This document shows, piece by piece, positions 43,143 through 52,921 of a DNA stretch of 64,000 bases (positions are counted from its first letter, which is position 1; every line of letters starts with the position of its first letter). Origin of the DNA: JAAYUD01 sp963676865. GTDB taxonomy: Bacteria > Bacteroidota > Bacteroidia > Bacteroidales > Bacteroidaceae. A program made the position numbers and the translations under genes. Under the pieces are notes generated by a model, which ran no database searches, was not told the DNA's origin, and saw only the letters and a program-made list of their open reading frames with translations. The stretch covers positions 806,001 through 870,000 of the forward strand of contig CAXXSS010000001.1 in NCBI GenBank assembly GCA_963676865.2, read 5' to 3'.

Positions 43143-44999
43143 ATGAGTGATATTATTCATTTATTACCCGATTCCGTTGCCAACCAAATAGCAGCCGGTG
43201 AAGTAATACAACGCCCCGCATCTGTTATAAAAGAATTGGTAGAAAACGCTATTGATGCCGGAGCACAAAATATACAATTATTAGTCATTGATTCGGGAAG
43301 AACCTCTATCCAAATCATTGATGATGGGAATGGAATGTCTGAGACCGACGCACGCCTTGCTTTTGAACGACACGCAACTTCAAAGATATCCAAAGCAGCC
43401 GACTTGTTCGAGCTTCATACGATGGGTTTCAGAGGAGAGGCTCTTGCCTCCGTTGCAGCGGTGGCGCATGTCACACTAAAAACCAGAAAGGATAATGAGG
43501 AGCTAGGCTCTCAAATATCTATAGCAGGTTCAAAAGTCGAAAGCCAAGAAGTTGTATCATGCCCAAAAGGAAGCAACTTTATTGTCAACGATCTCTTCTT
43601 CAATGTTCCCGCCCGTAGAAAGTTCTTGAAATCGAACAGCACAGAATTAGCAAACATTACGACTGAATTCGAACGCATCGTACTTGTTCACCCCGATATT
43701 GCATTTTCCTTCAAAAGCAACGGTGCCGAATTATATCATCTGCCCAAGCAATCATTTCGTCAGCGTATCGCGGCAGTGTTTGGACGGCATCTCGACCAGC
43801 AATTGCTCACGCTAGATGTAGAGACTTCTTTGGCACGCGTATCCGGCTTTATAGGACGACCCGAATCGGCTATCAAACGTGGACCGAAACAATTCTTCTT
43901 TGTCAACGGACGCTACATGCGGCACCCCTATTTTCACAAAGCTGTGATGGAAGGATATAATCACCTGATACCAGCCGATACACAGATACCTTACTTCTTA
44001 TATTTCGAAGTAAATCCCGCTGATATTGATGTAAACATCCATCCGACTAAAACTGAAATAAAATTCGAGAACGAAACATCTATTTGGAAAATATTACTTG
44101 CTGCAGTAAAAGAATCGCTCGATAAATTCAATGCCATGCCGACTATCGAATTCGATACAGAAGGCATGCCCGATATACCCGTATATGAACGCGACAAGAA
44201 TATCTCGATCGAGATGCCAAGCGTGCATATCAACCAAGACTATAATCCGTTCAAATCTACCGAAAGCGATTCAAATTACTCGCGACAAAAGGTAGATTGG
44301 GAAAAATTATATGGGGGATTAGAAAAGGCAGGTAGCGAAGCAGAGCAAATCTCAAGCTCCCTAGACGAAACCGAAATATCTTCTGAAAGCGATACGACAC
44401 AATCACTATACCAAGGCAACAGTGAAGTTGTTGATGAAGCCCTTCAACAAATGCAAATCAAAGGACGTTATATACTTACCTCAGTCAAATCCGGCCTAAT
44501 GGTCATCGACCAACGGCGTGCCCATATCCGCATCCTTTATGAACGCTATATGGAGCAGTTGGAAAATCGAACCGGGGTTTCACAACGAGTATTATTCCCT
44601 GATGTCATTCATTTCTCACCTACCGAAGAAACGATCTTAAAAGAAATGATGGAAGAATTGGGTGCTGTCGGTTTCGATCTTGCAAATTTAGGCGGAGGGA
44701 GCTACTCCATAAACGGAGTTCCATCAGACACACAAGGTATCAATCCCATCGCATTGGTACAAAGCATGGTACACTCGGCACTCGAAGAGACAGATAGTGC
44801 CAAGAAAGAAATCAATCACGTCTTATCTCTATCGCTAGCCAAAAGTGCAGCTATCGTATATGGACAAATCCTTTCGGCAAGAGAAATCACAGCCCTCATA
44901 GATAATTTGTTCTCTTGCTCAAATTCCTCTTTAACACCCGATGGGCATGATATACTAACTATTATTAAAGAAGAAGAAATTGAAAAACGAATGGGATAG
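43143..44999 (+). CDS. mutL: DNA mismatch repair protein MutL
   Basis: The N-terminal GHKL ATPase is intact: LVENAIDAGAQNI, IDDGNGMSETDA, HATSKI and TMGFRGEALASVAAV. The transducer domain includes PKQFFFVNGRYM and VDVNIHPTKTEIKFE. The protein has 618 residues. In the C-terminal domain the endonuclease motif DQHA(x)2E(x)4E reads DQRRAHIRILYE at 456-467, so the His, Ala and first Glu are missing, and a CPHGRP-like motif is replaced by TPDGHDIL. It probably cannot nick DNA itself and acts as a matchmaker. It closes the guaB-surA-ostA run. Confidence 0.95.
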   Translation: MSDIIHLLPDSVANQIAAGEVIQRPASVIKELVENAIDAGAQNIQLLVIDSGRTSIQIIDDGNGMSETDARLAFERHATSKISKAADLFELHTMGFRGEALASVAAVAHVTLKTRKDNEELGSQISIAGSKVESQEVVSCPKGSNFIVNDLFFNVPARRKFLKSNSTELANITTEFERIVLVHPDIAFSFKSNGAELYHLPKQSFRQRIAAVFGRHLDQQLLTLDVETSLARVSGFIGRPESAIKRGPKQFFFVNGRYMRHPYFHKAVMEGYNHLIPADTQIPYFLYFEVNPADIDVNIHPTKTEIKFENETSIWKILLAAVKESLDKFNAMPTIEFDTEGMPDIPVYERDKNISIEMPSVHINQDYNPFKSTESDSNYSRQKVDWEKLYGGLEKAGSEAEQISSSLDETEISSESDTTQSLYQGNSEVVDEALQQMQIKGRYILTSVKSGLMVIDQRRAHIRILYERYMEQLENRTGVSQRVLFPDVIHFSPTEETILKEMMEELGAVGFDLANLGGGSYSINGVPSDTQGINPIALVQSMVHSALEETDSAKKEINHVLSLSLAKSAAIVYGQILSAREITALIDNLFSCSNSSLTPDGHDILTIIKEEEIEKRMG

Positions 45000-45079
45000 G
45001 AAACATTCATTCCATCCTATACCATCCAATTTTCGTATCAGCAATGTCTTCTTTTGTTTGCAAGTATTTATTTAATAAA

Positions 45080-45690
45080 TCACTTGCATTTCAACCTTTG
45101 CCACCTCCGTATGACACCATTATGAACTATCACACAGTAGGTTAACGATGCACCGTATACAACGCCAGCGAAAAGAGGTCCCAAAATCGGCTCGAGAGCA
45201 TATTGTGGGCAGGTTATTTTCAGCGGACCTTTCTTTAGAACCATTCTAAACGCTAGCCTACAGATAACAGAGAGCCTTGTTTGCACATATACGAGGTGCT
45301 CCATTCTTTTTGATAAACATCTCATTCCCTACGATAGGTAATGGGCAAGCAAATGCGATAATTCCTCGGAAACAGCTTTTACATTTACCTCTATCGGAAT
45401 CGAGATTTCTTCAAATCCCTCGCGTACTTCCTCGAACGTTATCGTCGTCACGCTCAACACCCGAACTGTCACTTAGTCCCCTAACTTTATTTACCGGTAA
45501 GCCCCCAAATTGTCGTATGTTAGTTTTTTCGGTGACGTCCTTAAGTTTTTCAGAAAACATATGGACGTCAACAAATTTAGGTCCATAAGTGGTTTTAGGA
45601 AGATAAGGGCGACACTGATACTTTTTTATCCATACCGAAATAGCACTTCTTGATTCCTCAATCGAACCTGCGCTTTCAAAAAATGATAAG
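45080..45690 (-). pseudogene. Probable decayed gene remnant(s), unidentified
   Basis: On the minus strand, codon-like stretches continue across frames. One reads SAISVWIKKYQCRPYLPKTT and on through KFVDVHMFSEKLKDVTEK. A shift then gives ITFEEVREGFEEISIPIEVN to SHLLAHYLS. A further shift gives EPILGPLFAGVVYGAS with a hydrophobic end. Breaks by stops and apparent frameshifts suggest an old gene or genes. I do not recognise the family; the last part vaguely recalls a membrane transporter. No start or function is proposed. Confidence 0.35.
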
Positions 45691-45701
45691 GACGAACATA
45701 A

Positions 45702-45765
45702 AAATTCATAAGGACGAAAATAAATGTTTGTAAGTATAAACTTTTATTTTCGTCCTTATGAATTT
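45702..45765. repeat. 23-bp inverted repeat (long hairpin)
   Basis: Arms at 45702-45724 and 45743-45765 are perfect complements; the core reads CATAAGGACGAAAATAAA. The stem can extend inward after one mismatch. An additional imperfect copy of the arm (ATAAGGACGAACATAAA) lies just to the left at about 45686-45702. Confidence 0.88.
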
Positions 45766-46142
45766 CTCGCTGTATATCAACCATTTGCGTGCGTATTCAT
45801 TATGCCTTGTTCTTATCTGACTTATATTCGAGCGGTGAGGCTCTCGCAAAAATAGTGCCATAGAAAGCCCTGTAGCTAAGACCCGGATAAGAAAGTATCA
45901 GAATATCTGAGAATGTTCACATACCAAAACGCTCCGAAAAATGGATTGCTCGCAAAATATTAAACATTAGAGCGCTTCTGTGTCAATGGGACGTGCACAT
46001 TGTAATTTATCAAATGCATTTATCAGGGTCTGAAGATATTTCATCTGAGCATTTTGAAGAGCTCATATCATGACTCTACTTTAGAAACTGAAGTTCTCTT
46101 TTCATTTTTTTTAAATTTAGTACTTTTATCAGATTTAATTTT

Positions 46143-46150
46143 TATCTTTG
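46143..46150 (+). promoter_or_regulatory. -7 box for the lipoprotein-regulator unit
   Basis: TATCTTTG matches the consensus, 27 bases before the lipoprotein ATG. Confidence 0.55.
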
Positions 46151-46177
46151 TCCTTATTGACAAATTATATTAAAAAT

Positions 46178-46600
46178 ATGAGAAAGAATCTTTTATTACT
46201 ACTGTTCCTTTTTTGTTCCACCATGTTTACTTCATGCGTTAACAATGATAATTTTGATGAGACGAAAGCAATAATTGGTAATTGGGAAGGTATAGGCAAC
46301 AAGATGGGATGCGAATTTATAGAAGACATCGACTATGGACAAGGGTATATAATAAAAAGCGAACGTGGCGGTAGCATAGACAATATCATCTTAAATTACT
46401 GCAGCAGTACATGGGAGTTTAATGAAGATACACAAATTGACTATATCGTCAACACACAAAATAGTTCGATAAAGTTTTTATTGTATAATGTGGATCCAAT
46501 AACAAAGGAAATATATAATCAAGATGTCGTCACTGTGAAGTACTATTTCGAAGACTATAACCATTTGGTGATAGATAGAGCCGAATTTGAGCGATATTAA
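46178..46600 (+). CDS. Small lipoprotein, lipocalin-like, function unknown
   Basis: The 140-residue protein starts at MRKNLLLLLFLFCSTMFTSC with lipobox FTSC (Cys20). The mature part begins VNNDNFDETKAIIGNWEGIG and contains alternating strands (TWEFNEDTQIDYIV, VVTVKYYFEDYNHLVIDRAE) that resemble the lipocalin-like small lipoproteins common in Bacteroides. No catalytic motif is visible. It lies only 11 bp before the sensor-regulator gene and shares its promoter, so it may help sense or bind the same ligand at the membrane. That role is inference from position. Confidence 0.8.
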   Translation: MRKNLLLLLFLFCSTMFTSCVNNDNFDETKAIIGNWEGIGNKMGCEFIEDIDYGQGYIIKSERGGSIDNIILNYCSSTWEFNEDTQIDYIVNTQNSSIKFLLYNVDPITKEIYNQDVVTVKYYFEDYNHLVIDRAEFERY

Positions 46601-46611
46601 AACACTAAAAA

Positions 46612-49476
46612 ATGAACCTTAAGTCATACATTCTCTTATTGCTATTATTCTTTCCGATAGTAAGCTTTGCCGGAGATTGGAATGACTATATCATAAATTA
46701 CAGCAAAAGTTTATATGGCAATGGTTCGCAAACATGGCAAATAAAACCATTCAATAACCGTTGGATGTTCTTTGGTAACCAAAATGGACTAGTTCAATTC
46801 AGTGGTTCTTCTTGGGGACTATATCCGCTGCACAATGGTACCTGCGTACGTTCAATCTGCTTTTCGCAGAATGGACAACGAATTTATGTTGGAGGCATTA
46901 ATGAGTTCGGATATTTTGCTCCCGGAAAAAATGGCAAACTGGTATACACCTGTATTTCGGATCTGATGCATGGCAAACAAAATCTAGTTGGCAACATATG
47001 GAATATTTTCGAGAATGAAAATGAGCTTTATGTAGTAGGAGATGGCATGGTATTAAAATATGCCGGAGGAAAGTTCACCTATATAAATGCAAAGGCAAAA
47101 ATTGATTGTTCCGGTATATCAAATGGAGTGCTTTATCTGGGTACGATACATGGCATTTACATACTAGCCGGAAATAGTGTATTACCACTACAAGGAGCCT
47201 CAGTTCTACAAAACAAACGCATCCGAGGCATCCTGCCCTATGGCGATAAGATTCTTATCGTAACAGCTTTCGACGGTGTATACTGCTGCAATGGCGAGCA
47301 AGTATACCCTTTTATTACCGGTATGGAATCATTTCTCAAAAAAAATGAGATCTTTTGTGCAGCAATATCAGGAAAAGAGTTTGCCGCAGGCAGTATTCGC
47401 AATGGTATAGCAACTGTAGATTTACAAACTCACAGAATAAAATACTTCAACGAGATGAGCGGTATGCAAAACAACACCGTATTATCGGCTGCATTCGACA
47501 CTCAAGGTAACTTATGGGCTGGACTCGACAGCGGCGGTATTGATTACATTTTACTTAACTCTCCATTTACAAATCTTTATTCTTATCCTCATTCTTACGG
47601 TACTGGGTACACTGCTTTACTTTCTGATAATTTGCTGTATCTGGGAACAAACAGAGGGCTTTTCTCCATGCCTTTCAATACAAATATCAATGGGAAACTA
47701 CCCGATATGACAGCTATAAAAGGTGCAGGAGGACAAGTCTGGGGACTTAACAAGATAGGAGACGATCTATTTTGCAGCCACGACAGAGGATTTTTTTTGT
47801 TACACAAAACGTCAGTACAGCGTATTGGCTATATTACGGGCGCGTGGAACTGTCAACTCTCATTAGGCGACCCAAACAAAATATTGGTCGGAGTATACGA
47901 CGGAATGTTTGTTTTGAAAAGAAAAGGGAGTTCATGGAGAGTATTAGCTAAGATATCAGGAATCAATGAGAGCTGCCGATGGTTTGCACAAGAGAACGGA
48001 CAAACATTGTGGGTTTCGAATGGTAGCAAGTTATCATGCTATACACTAGACAAACAGCTCATTCGCGTTGTAAAGACACAAAGTTTGGATTTGCACCATT
48101 TCTTACAAATCAACAAGGGTTCTAAGGTCTTTAGAATAGACGGGCGAATCGTCATTACAACACCTAAAGGAGAATTTTACTATAATAGGCGCCATAAGCA
48201 ATTGAGTTATATCGACCTGATTAAGAAAAATAAAAAAGAAAACATATCCGCTATTACAAAATTCAGTAATTCAACCATCAGCTTATCACCGGATAAAATA
48301 AGTATTTACGACACTTCTTCAAAAAAAGGAACAAACTATTTTTTTGGAACTCCCTCTATACAGCTGGTCTCTGACGCCGAAACAATAATTCCGGTATCAG
48401 AATCTTCGATAATCATCCCCAATGACAATGGATTTGCTCTCTTCAACTCACCTCAACGTAAAGATATTAGCAACTACAAACAAATGCTCCATATCCGAAA
48501 TGTCTATATAACCTATCCTAAAGAAGCATTAATCTATACCGACAACTTTCTATCAAAAAAGGATATCCCTGAGATATCTTACAACCACAATTCAGTTCGA
48601 TTCGAATATGGTATCACCCCTTTTGCAAACATTCAAGGCGTAGTTCATCAGTATCGTCTGAATCAAGAAGAGTGGTCGGGCTATACTTATTCTAAAATTA
48701 AAGAATATAGCAATCTACATGAAGGAAATTATACTTTTGAAGTAAGAGCGAGCCTGCCCAATGGTACCGTGATATCATGCGATAGTTTTAGTTTCCAAAT
48801 ATTACCCCCATGGTACCGCACTAGTTGGGCTTATGCTATATACTTATTGCTATTTGTGCTGTTGATACGTTACATTTACGTATGGGATGACACTCGAGTA
48901 AAACGCAAAAAGCAACAAGTGATAAAAGAGAAAGACCATCAAATAAGAGTGATGGAAAAAGAATACGAAGAAGAGAAAGCCGAAAAACAACGTCAAATCA
49001 TCCAACTTGAGAAAGATAAGCTAGAATATGAATTAAAACATAAAAGTCAAGAAATGGCGAATTTAATGATAAACTTCGTCAGAAAAAATGAAATACTTAC
49101 GGAAATAAGATCCGACCTATTCAAAGCTCTCAGTACATTGAAAGGCGAAAATGCCAAAGAGTCAAAACAAATGCTGATACTCGTTCGCAACAAAATAGAA
49201 TCTAACATTCAAGGCGACGAAGTTTTAAAAAAGATAGAAGATCAATTTGATGTAGTACATAACAATTTCATGAAAAGATTGCGAGAGACACATCCTGATC
49301 TTTCAAATAACGAACGAATGATGTGTGCTTATCTAAAAATGAATCTTTCTACCAAAGATATTGCACCTCTACTCAACATTTCTATACGGGGCGTGGAAAC
49401 CATACGCTATCGATTACGAAAAAAATTCGGATTAGAGCGCGAAGACAGCTTAACCGAGTACCTAAATAACCTATAA
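46612..49476 (+). CDS. Membrane-spanning sensor-regulator: Reg_prop propeller, Y_Y_Y domain, LuxR-type HTH
   Basis: The 954-residue protein has a signal peptide (about 1-20), a periplasmic two-component-regulator-type propeller of repeats such as WMFFGNQNGLVQFSGSSWGL and TQGNLWAGLDSGGIDYILL, a Y_Y_Y domain at about 650-735 (YNHNSVRFEYGITPF, YTFEVRASLPNGTV), one membrane helix at about 740-757 and a coiled coil at about 760-820. The C-terminus (about 890-954) is a LuxR/GerE-like helix-turn-helix: DLSNNERMMCAYLKMNLSTK and ISIRGVETIRYRLRKKF. There is no histidine kinase or receiver, unlike hybrid two-component regulators. It likely controls the adjacent SusCD-GH16-GH5 genes in response to an imported sugar fragment. 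Confidence 0.9.
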   Translation: MNLKSYILLLLLFFPIVSFAGDWNDYIINYSKSLYGNGSQTWQIKPFNNRWMFFGNQNGLVQFSGSSWGLYPLHNGTCVRSICFSQNGQRIYVGGINEFGYFAPGKNGKLVYTCISDLMHGKQNLVGNIWNIFENENELYVVGDGMVLKYAGGKFTYINAKAKIDCSGISNGVLYLGTIHGIYILAGNSVLPLQGASVLQNKRIRGILPYGDKILIVTAFDGVYCCNGEQVYPFITGMESFLKKNEIFCAAISGKEFAAGSIRNGIATVDLQTHRIKYFNEMSGMQNNTVLSAAFDTQGNLWAGLDSGGIDYILLNSPFTNLYSYPHSYGTGYTALLSDNLLYLGTNRGLFSMPFNTNINGKLPDMTAIKGAGGQVWGLNKIGDDLFCSHDRGFFLLHKTSVQRIGYITGAWNCQLSLGDPNKILVGVYDGMFVLKRKGSSWRVLAKISGINESCRWFAQENGQTLWVSNGSKLSCYTLDKQLIRVVKTQSLDLHHFLQINKGSKVFRIDGRIVITTPKGEFYYNRRHKQLSYIDLIKKNKKENISAITKFSNSTISLSPDKISIYDTSSKKGTNYFFGTPSIQLVSDAETIIPVSESSIIIPNDNGFALFNSPQRKDISNYKQMLHIRNVYITYPKEALIYTDNFLSKKDIPEISYNHNSVRFEYGITPFANIQGVVHQYRLNQEEWSGYTYSKIKEYSNLHEGNYTFEVRASLPNGTVISCDSFSFQILPPWYRTSWAYAIYLLLFVLLIRYIYVWDDTRVKRKKQQVIKEKDHQIRVMEKEYEEEKAEKQRQIIQLEKDKLEYELKHKSQEMANLMINFVRKNEILTEIRSDLFKALSTLKGENAKESKQMLILVRNKIESNIQGDEVLKKIEDQFDVVHNNFMKRLRETHPDLSNNERMMCAYLKMNLSTKDIAPLLNISIRGVETIRYRLRKKFGLEREDSLTEYLNNL

Positions 49477-49653
49477 TACGCTTTCTCTGCATTTTAGTAA
49501 AATTAATCTTTTCAAGTTCTATTCTTTTGCGTATTACTATAAAACTGTAAAACAGCATTTTAATAATAAATGGCGTAATCTTAGCGTATTTAAAAAATGC
49601 CATTGACGTATTAAAAAAGTCTTAATTATAGTTTTATTAAGTTCAATAATTTA

Positions 49654-49661
49654 TATGTTTG
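49654..49661 (+). promoter_or_regulatory. -7 box before the glucan-locus susC
   Basis: TATGTTTG matches TAnnTTTG, 50 bases before the susC ATG, in the 235-bp gap after the regulator. No -33 element is clear, as expected for an activator-dependent promoter. Confidence 0.5.
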
Positions 49662-49711
49662 CATTGTCCACAGAGGGACAAGAATGTTAATCTTAAAATT
49701 TAATAGAACAC

Positions 49712-52700
49712 ATGAAGAAGATTATTTCAATTCTATTTTTGTTAGGAATGTACTTATCAACATTCGGACAAAATGTACTTATTGAAGGTACAGTAAATGA
49801 CGGTTCGACTAATGAACCATTAATCGGCGTAAATGTGGTAGTAAAAGGAAATGCCAATATTGGTACTGCTACAGATATGAATGGTTCTTTCAAACTCAAG
49901 GCGCCCGCAAAATCTACATTAATTATTACTTACGTCGGCTACCTTACAAAAGAGGTGCAAGCGATAAAAGGTAAAATGAAAATTTTGATGACAGAGGATT
50001 CTAAAGCTCTGAACGAGGTTGTCGTTATTGGTTATGGAATTCAGAAAAAAAGTGTTGTCACTGCAGCTATTAGCAAAGTAACATCGGATGAGTTGAGCGC
50101 AGCAAAGCCTTCTCGAATTGAGGATGTACTGAAAGGCAAAATTTCAGGTGTACAAATAACTCAAAGTTCAGGGCAACCGGGTTCAGATTCCAAAGTGCGT
50201 ATCCGTGGTATCGGTACTATTAATAGCAGTGAACCTCTTTACGTAGTCGATGGGATGCCTGTAGATGGAGGAATAAATTATCTAAACCCGAGTGATATTG
50301 CTTCCGTCGAAATCTTAAAAGATGCCGCATCGGCAGCCATTTACGGAACACGTGGTGCTAACGGCGTTATCCTTGTCACCACAAAATCCGGTTCTAAAGG
50401 AAAGGCAACCATTAGTTACAATGTTTCTTACGGTTGGCAGAATCCTTGGACTCACAAATCAGTATTGGATGCTAAAGAGTACATGGTAATTATGAACGAA
50501 GAAAGTCTCAACGATGGCGGTGACGCAATCTACAACAGTAAGCAGATAACCGAAGCCGGCAAGGGCACGGACTGGCAAAAAGAGACTTTTTACAAAAACG
50601 CTCCTGTACAAGATCATCAATTGAGCATCAATGGCGGAACAGATAAAATGCAATATTATTTATCGTTTGGCTATTTCAAACAAGATGGTATTGTAGGTGG
50701 CAATTACGGTAAATCAAACTATGAGCGCTATAGTTTGAGAACTAATTCAGATTATACCGTATTCGAAACTAAAGAACGCAGCTTCCTTAATAAACTGAAT
50801 GTAGGTGTTAATGTAGCTTACTCAAGAGTTAATAATACCGGAATCGAAACGAACTCTGAATATGGTTCGGTTCTGGGTAGTGCTTTAGCTTTTTCACCAT
50901 TAGTTTCAGTTTATGCAAATAAGGCAGATGCAGCAACAATACTAACTGCACATCCTTATGCTGTACAAGATTCCCGTGGTGTATTTTCTCTTCCGCCAGA
51001 CGGATTTCAAGAAATTGCCAACCCATTAGGCATGCTCAATCAACCTTCATCCGGGAAAAACAATTCGGATAAATTTGTTGGAACCTTTTATGCCAAACTC
51101 GATTTGCTGCCAGGATTATCTTTCAAAAGCAGCTATGGATTCGATCTAGCATTCTGGGGATACGACACTTACACTATGCCCTATTATTTGGCATCACAAG
51201 GCAAATATCAAGATTATAGCACCGTTCAAAGCGAAATGAATCGTGGTTATAAGTGGCAAGTTGAAAATGTTTTGACCTACAGTAAAAGATTTTTAGATAA
51301 ACATAACCTCACAGTTGTATTGGGTCAATCAGCACAAAGATATACTTATCGTAACTTAGGTGGTAACGATCGTGATCTATTAGAGACTGACCCAATGAAA
51401 GCAAACATCAATTCATGTATTGCAGACGAAAAGCTATCAGTCCTTTGGGGTGGTACCGGAGGTTACAACAATGCCTCTTTAGCCTCCTACTTCGGACGAG
51501 TTGATTATAACTTTGATGAACGTTACATGGTACAGTTGACAGTACGCCGAGATGGTTCTTCTCATTTTGGGCCAAGTCATAAATGGGCTACATTTCCTGC
51601 TGTATCTGTGGGTTGGAATGTGTTGAATGAACCATATCTGAAAAATCATCCTGATTGGTTTAATTCATTAAAGATGCGTTTAAGTTGGGGTAAGAATGGT
51701 AACGAAGCCATTGGAAATTTCACTTATGCTTCATTAATGAGCGGTGGTCAAAATTACTATTTCGGAGGAGGCTATTCCGTTAATACTGCCGATCCATCAA
51801 AAATTGGAGAAACGGGAGGTAGTATGCAATATGGATCTTCTCCTGGAGCTTTGGCCAACAAAGATGTAAAATGGGAGGAATCAGAACAAATAGATTTAGG
51901 TTTTGACGCTTCATTTTTCAATAATGCTCTGACATTCAGTGCCGATTATTATAAGAAAAAGACCAACGGTATGTTGATGACAGTACAGATTCCAAGTTAT
52001 GTTGGACAAAGTGCTCCTACCGGCAATGTAGGCAAGATGGAAAACTGGGGCCTTGAATTTGAATTAGGTTGGAAAAGTCATATCAAAGACCTAGGCTATA
52101 GCATTAAAGCTAACGCATCTTATTTGCGCAACAAATTGGTTCACTTAGGCACAGCATCAGGTAGCGCTATTTATCAATCTGCCGGGGCCAGTGGTGTTGG
52201 TGATATTGTAAAGGGACAAGATGGCATGGTTTGGCCATTCTTCTATGGTTACAAGACCAATGGAATATTCCAAAATGCCAACGAAGTATCAAGTTATGTC
52301 AACAGTAAAGGAGTAATGCTGCAACCAGAAGCTAAACCGGGCGACGTTCGCTTTGTAGATGTAACTAAAGACGGAACTATCGATTCTAACGACCGTGTAA
52401 AAATTGGTAAAGGCATGCCCGATTGGACCTATGGTTTCACCATTGCAGCCGATTGGAAAGGATTCGACGTAAACTTACTTTTCCAAGGTACAATAGGCAA
52501 TGACATTTTCGACTTCTCACAACGTGGTGATATTCCACGTATGAATCGTCCTTCATGGATTCTTGATCGTTGGCACGGCGAAGGAACTTCTAATTCAATT
52601 CCTCGTATGACATCTGCCAACCCAAATAAGAACTGGCGTTGCTCTGACTTATATATAAAGAGTGGTGATTATATGCGTCTCAAAGTGGCACAAATCGGTT

Positions 52701-52903
52701 ACACATTGCCACAAAGGCTAACAACTAAATTTTCTATTCAGAACCTACGACTCTATGTTTCGGCCGAGAATCTCCTCACCCTAACAGGATATAACGGTTT
52801 TGACCCTGAAGTAGCGTCGGGTGATTATACAACAATAGGTATCGACCGAGGTGTTTATCCTCAAGCACGTACGATCTCTGTTGGAGCTAATATTACTTTC
52901 TAA
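49712..52903 (+). CDS. SusC family TonB-dependent transporter of the glucan locus
   Basis: This 1,063-residue barrel protein has a signal peptide (MKKIISILFLLGMYLSTFGQ), a carboxypeptidase-regulatory-like domain (IEGTVNDGSTNEPLIGVNVV, IITYVGYLTKEVQ), a plug (NEVVVIGYGIQKKSVVTAAI, EDVLKGKISGVQITQSSGQP, SVEILKDAASAAIYGTRGAN) and a barrel ending ARTISVGANITF. It imports oligosaccharides captured by the SusD and surface binding protein encoded directly downstream. Position with a GH16 laminarinase-type enzyme suggests beta-1,3-gluco-oligosaccharides as cargo. It is 18 bp before susD. Confidence 0.95.
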   Translation: MKKIISILFLLGMYLSTFGQNVLIEGTVNDGSTNEPLIGVNVVVKGNANIGTATDMNGSFKLKAPAKSTLIITYVGYLTKEVQAIKGKMKILMTEDSKALNEVVVIGYGIQKKSVVTAAISKVTSDELSAAKPSRIEDVLKGKISGVQITQSSGQPGSDSKVRIRGIGTINSSEPLYVVDGMPVDGGINYLNPSDIASVEILKDAASAAIYGTRGANGVILVTTKSGSKGKATISYNVSYGWQNPWTHKSVLDAKEYMVIMNEESLNDGGDAIYNSKQITEAGKGTDWQKETFYKNAPVQDHQLSINGGTDKMQYYLSFGYFKQDGIVGGNYGKSNYERYSLRTNSDYTVFETKERSFLNKLNVGVNVAYSRVNNTGIETNSEYGSVLGSALAFSPLVSVYANKADAATILTAHPYAVQDSRGVFSLPPDGFQEIANPLGMLNQPSSGKNNSDKFVGTFYAKLDLLPGLSFKSSYGFDLAFWGYDTYTMPYYLASQGKYQDYSTVQSEMNRGYKWQVENVLTYSKRFLDKHNLTVVLGQSAQRYTYRNLGGNDRDLLETDPMKANINSCIADEKLSVLWGGTGGYNNASLASYFGRVDYNFDERYMVQLTVRRDGSSHFGPSHKWATFPAVSVGWNVLNEPYLKNHPDWFNSLKMRLSWGKNGNEAIGNFTYASLMSGGQNYYFGGGYSVNTADPSKIGETGGSMQYGSSPGALANKDVKWEESEQIDLGFDASFFNNALTFSADYYKKKTNGMLMTVQIPSYVGQSAPTGNVGKMENWGLEFELGWKSHIKDLGYSIKANASYLRNKLVHLGTASGSAIYQSAGASGVGDIVKGQDGMVWPFFYGYKTNGIFQNANEVSSYVNSKGVMLQPEAKPGDVRFVDVTKDGTIDSNDRVKIGKGMPDWTYGFTIAADWKGFDVNLLFQGTIGNDIFDFSQRGDIPRMNRPSWILDRWHGEGTSNSIPRMTSANPNKNWRCSDLYIKSGDYMRLKVAQIGYTLPQRLTTKFSIQNLRLYVSAENLLTLTGYNGFDPEVASGDYTTIGIDRGVYPQARTISVGANITF

Positions 52904-52921
52904 CCACAAAAATTCATAGAA

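Larger units (their letters stand above)
45000..46142. other. 1.1-kb region without an intact gene after mutL
   Basis: No complete gene was found. Short open stretches in several minus-strand frames at about 45080-45690 look like coding debris, a long hairpin lies at 45702-45765, and the remainder to 46142 shows only fragmented minus-strand frames. It lies at the border between the housekeeping block and the glucan utilisation locus. Confidence 0.6.

Noticed and set aside
45001..45030. Short inverted repeat after mutL as a terminator
   Set aside because: The arms are only 6 bp and no T run follows.
45130..45200. YitT-type transporter remnant
   Set aside because: The hydrophobic GPLFAGVVYGAS stretch recalls this family but too little sequence aligns by eye to name it.
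45277..45588. A 103-codon plus-strand open frame in the gene-poor region
   Set aside because: It has no recognisable pattern, no ribosome binding site and runs opposite to the more protein-like minus-strand debris.
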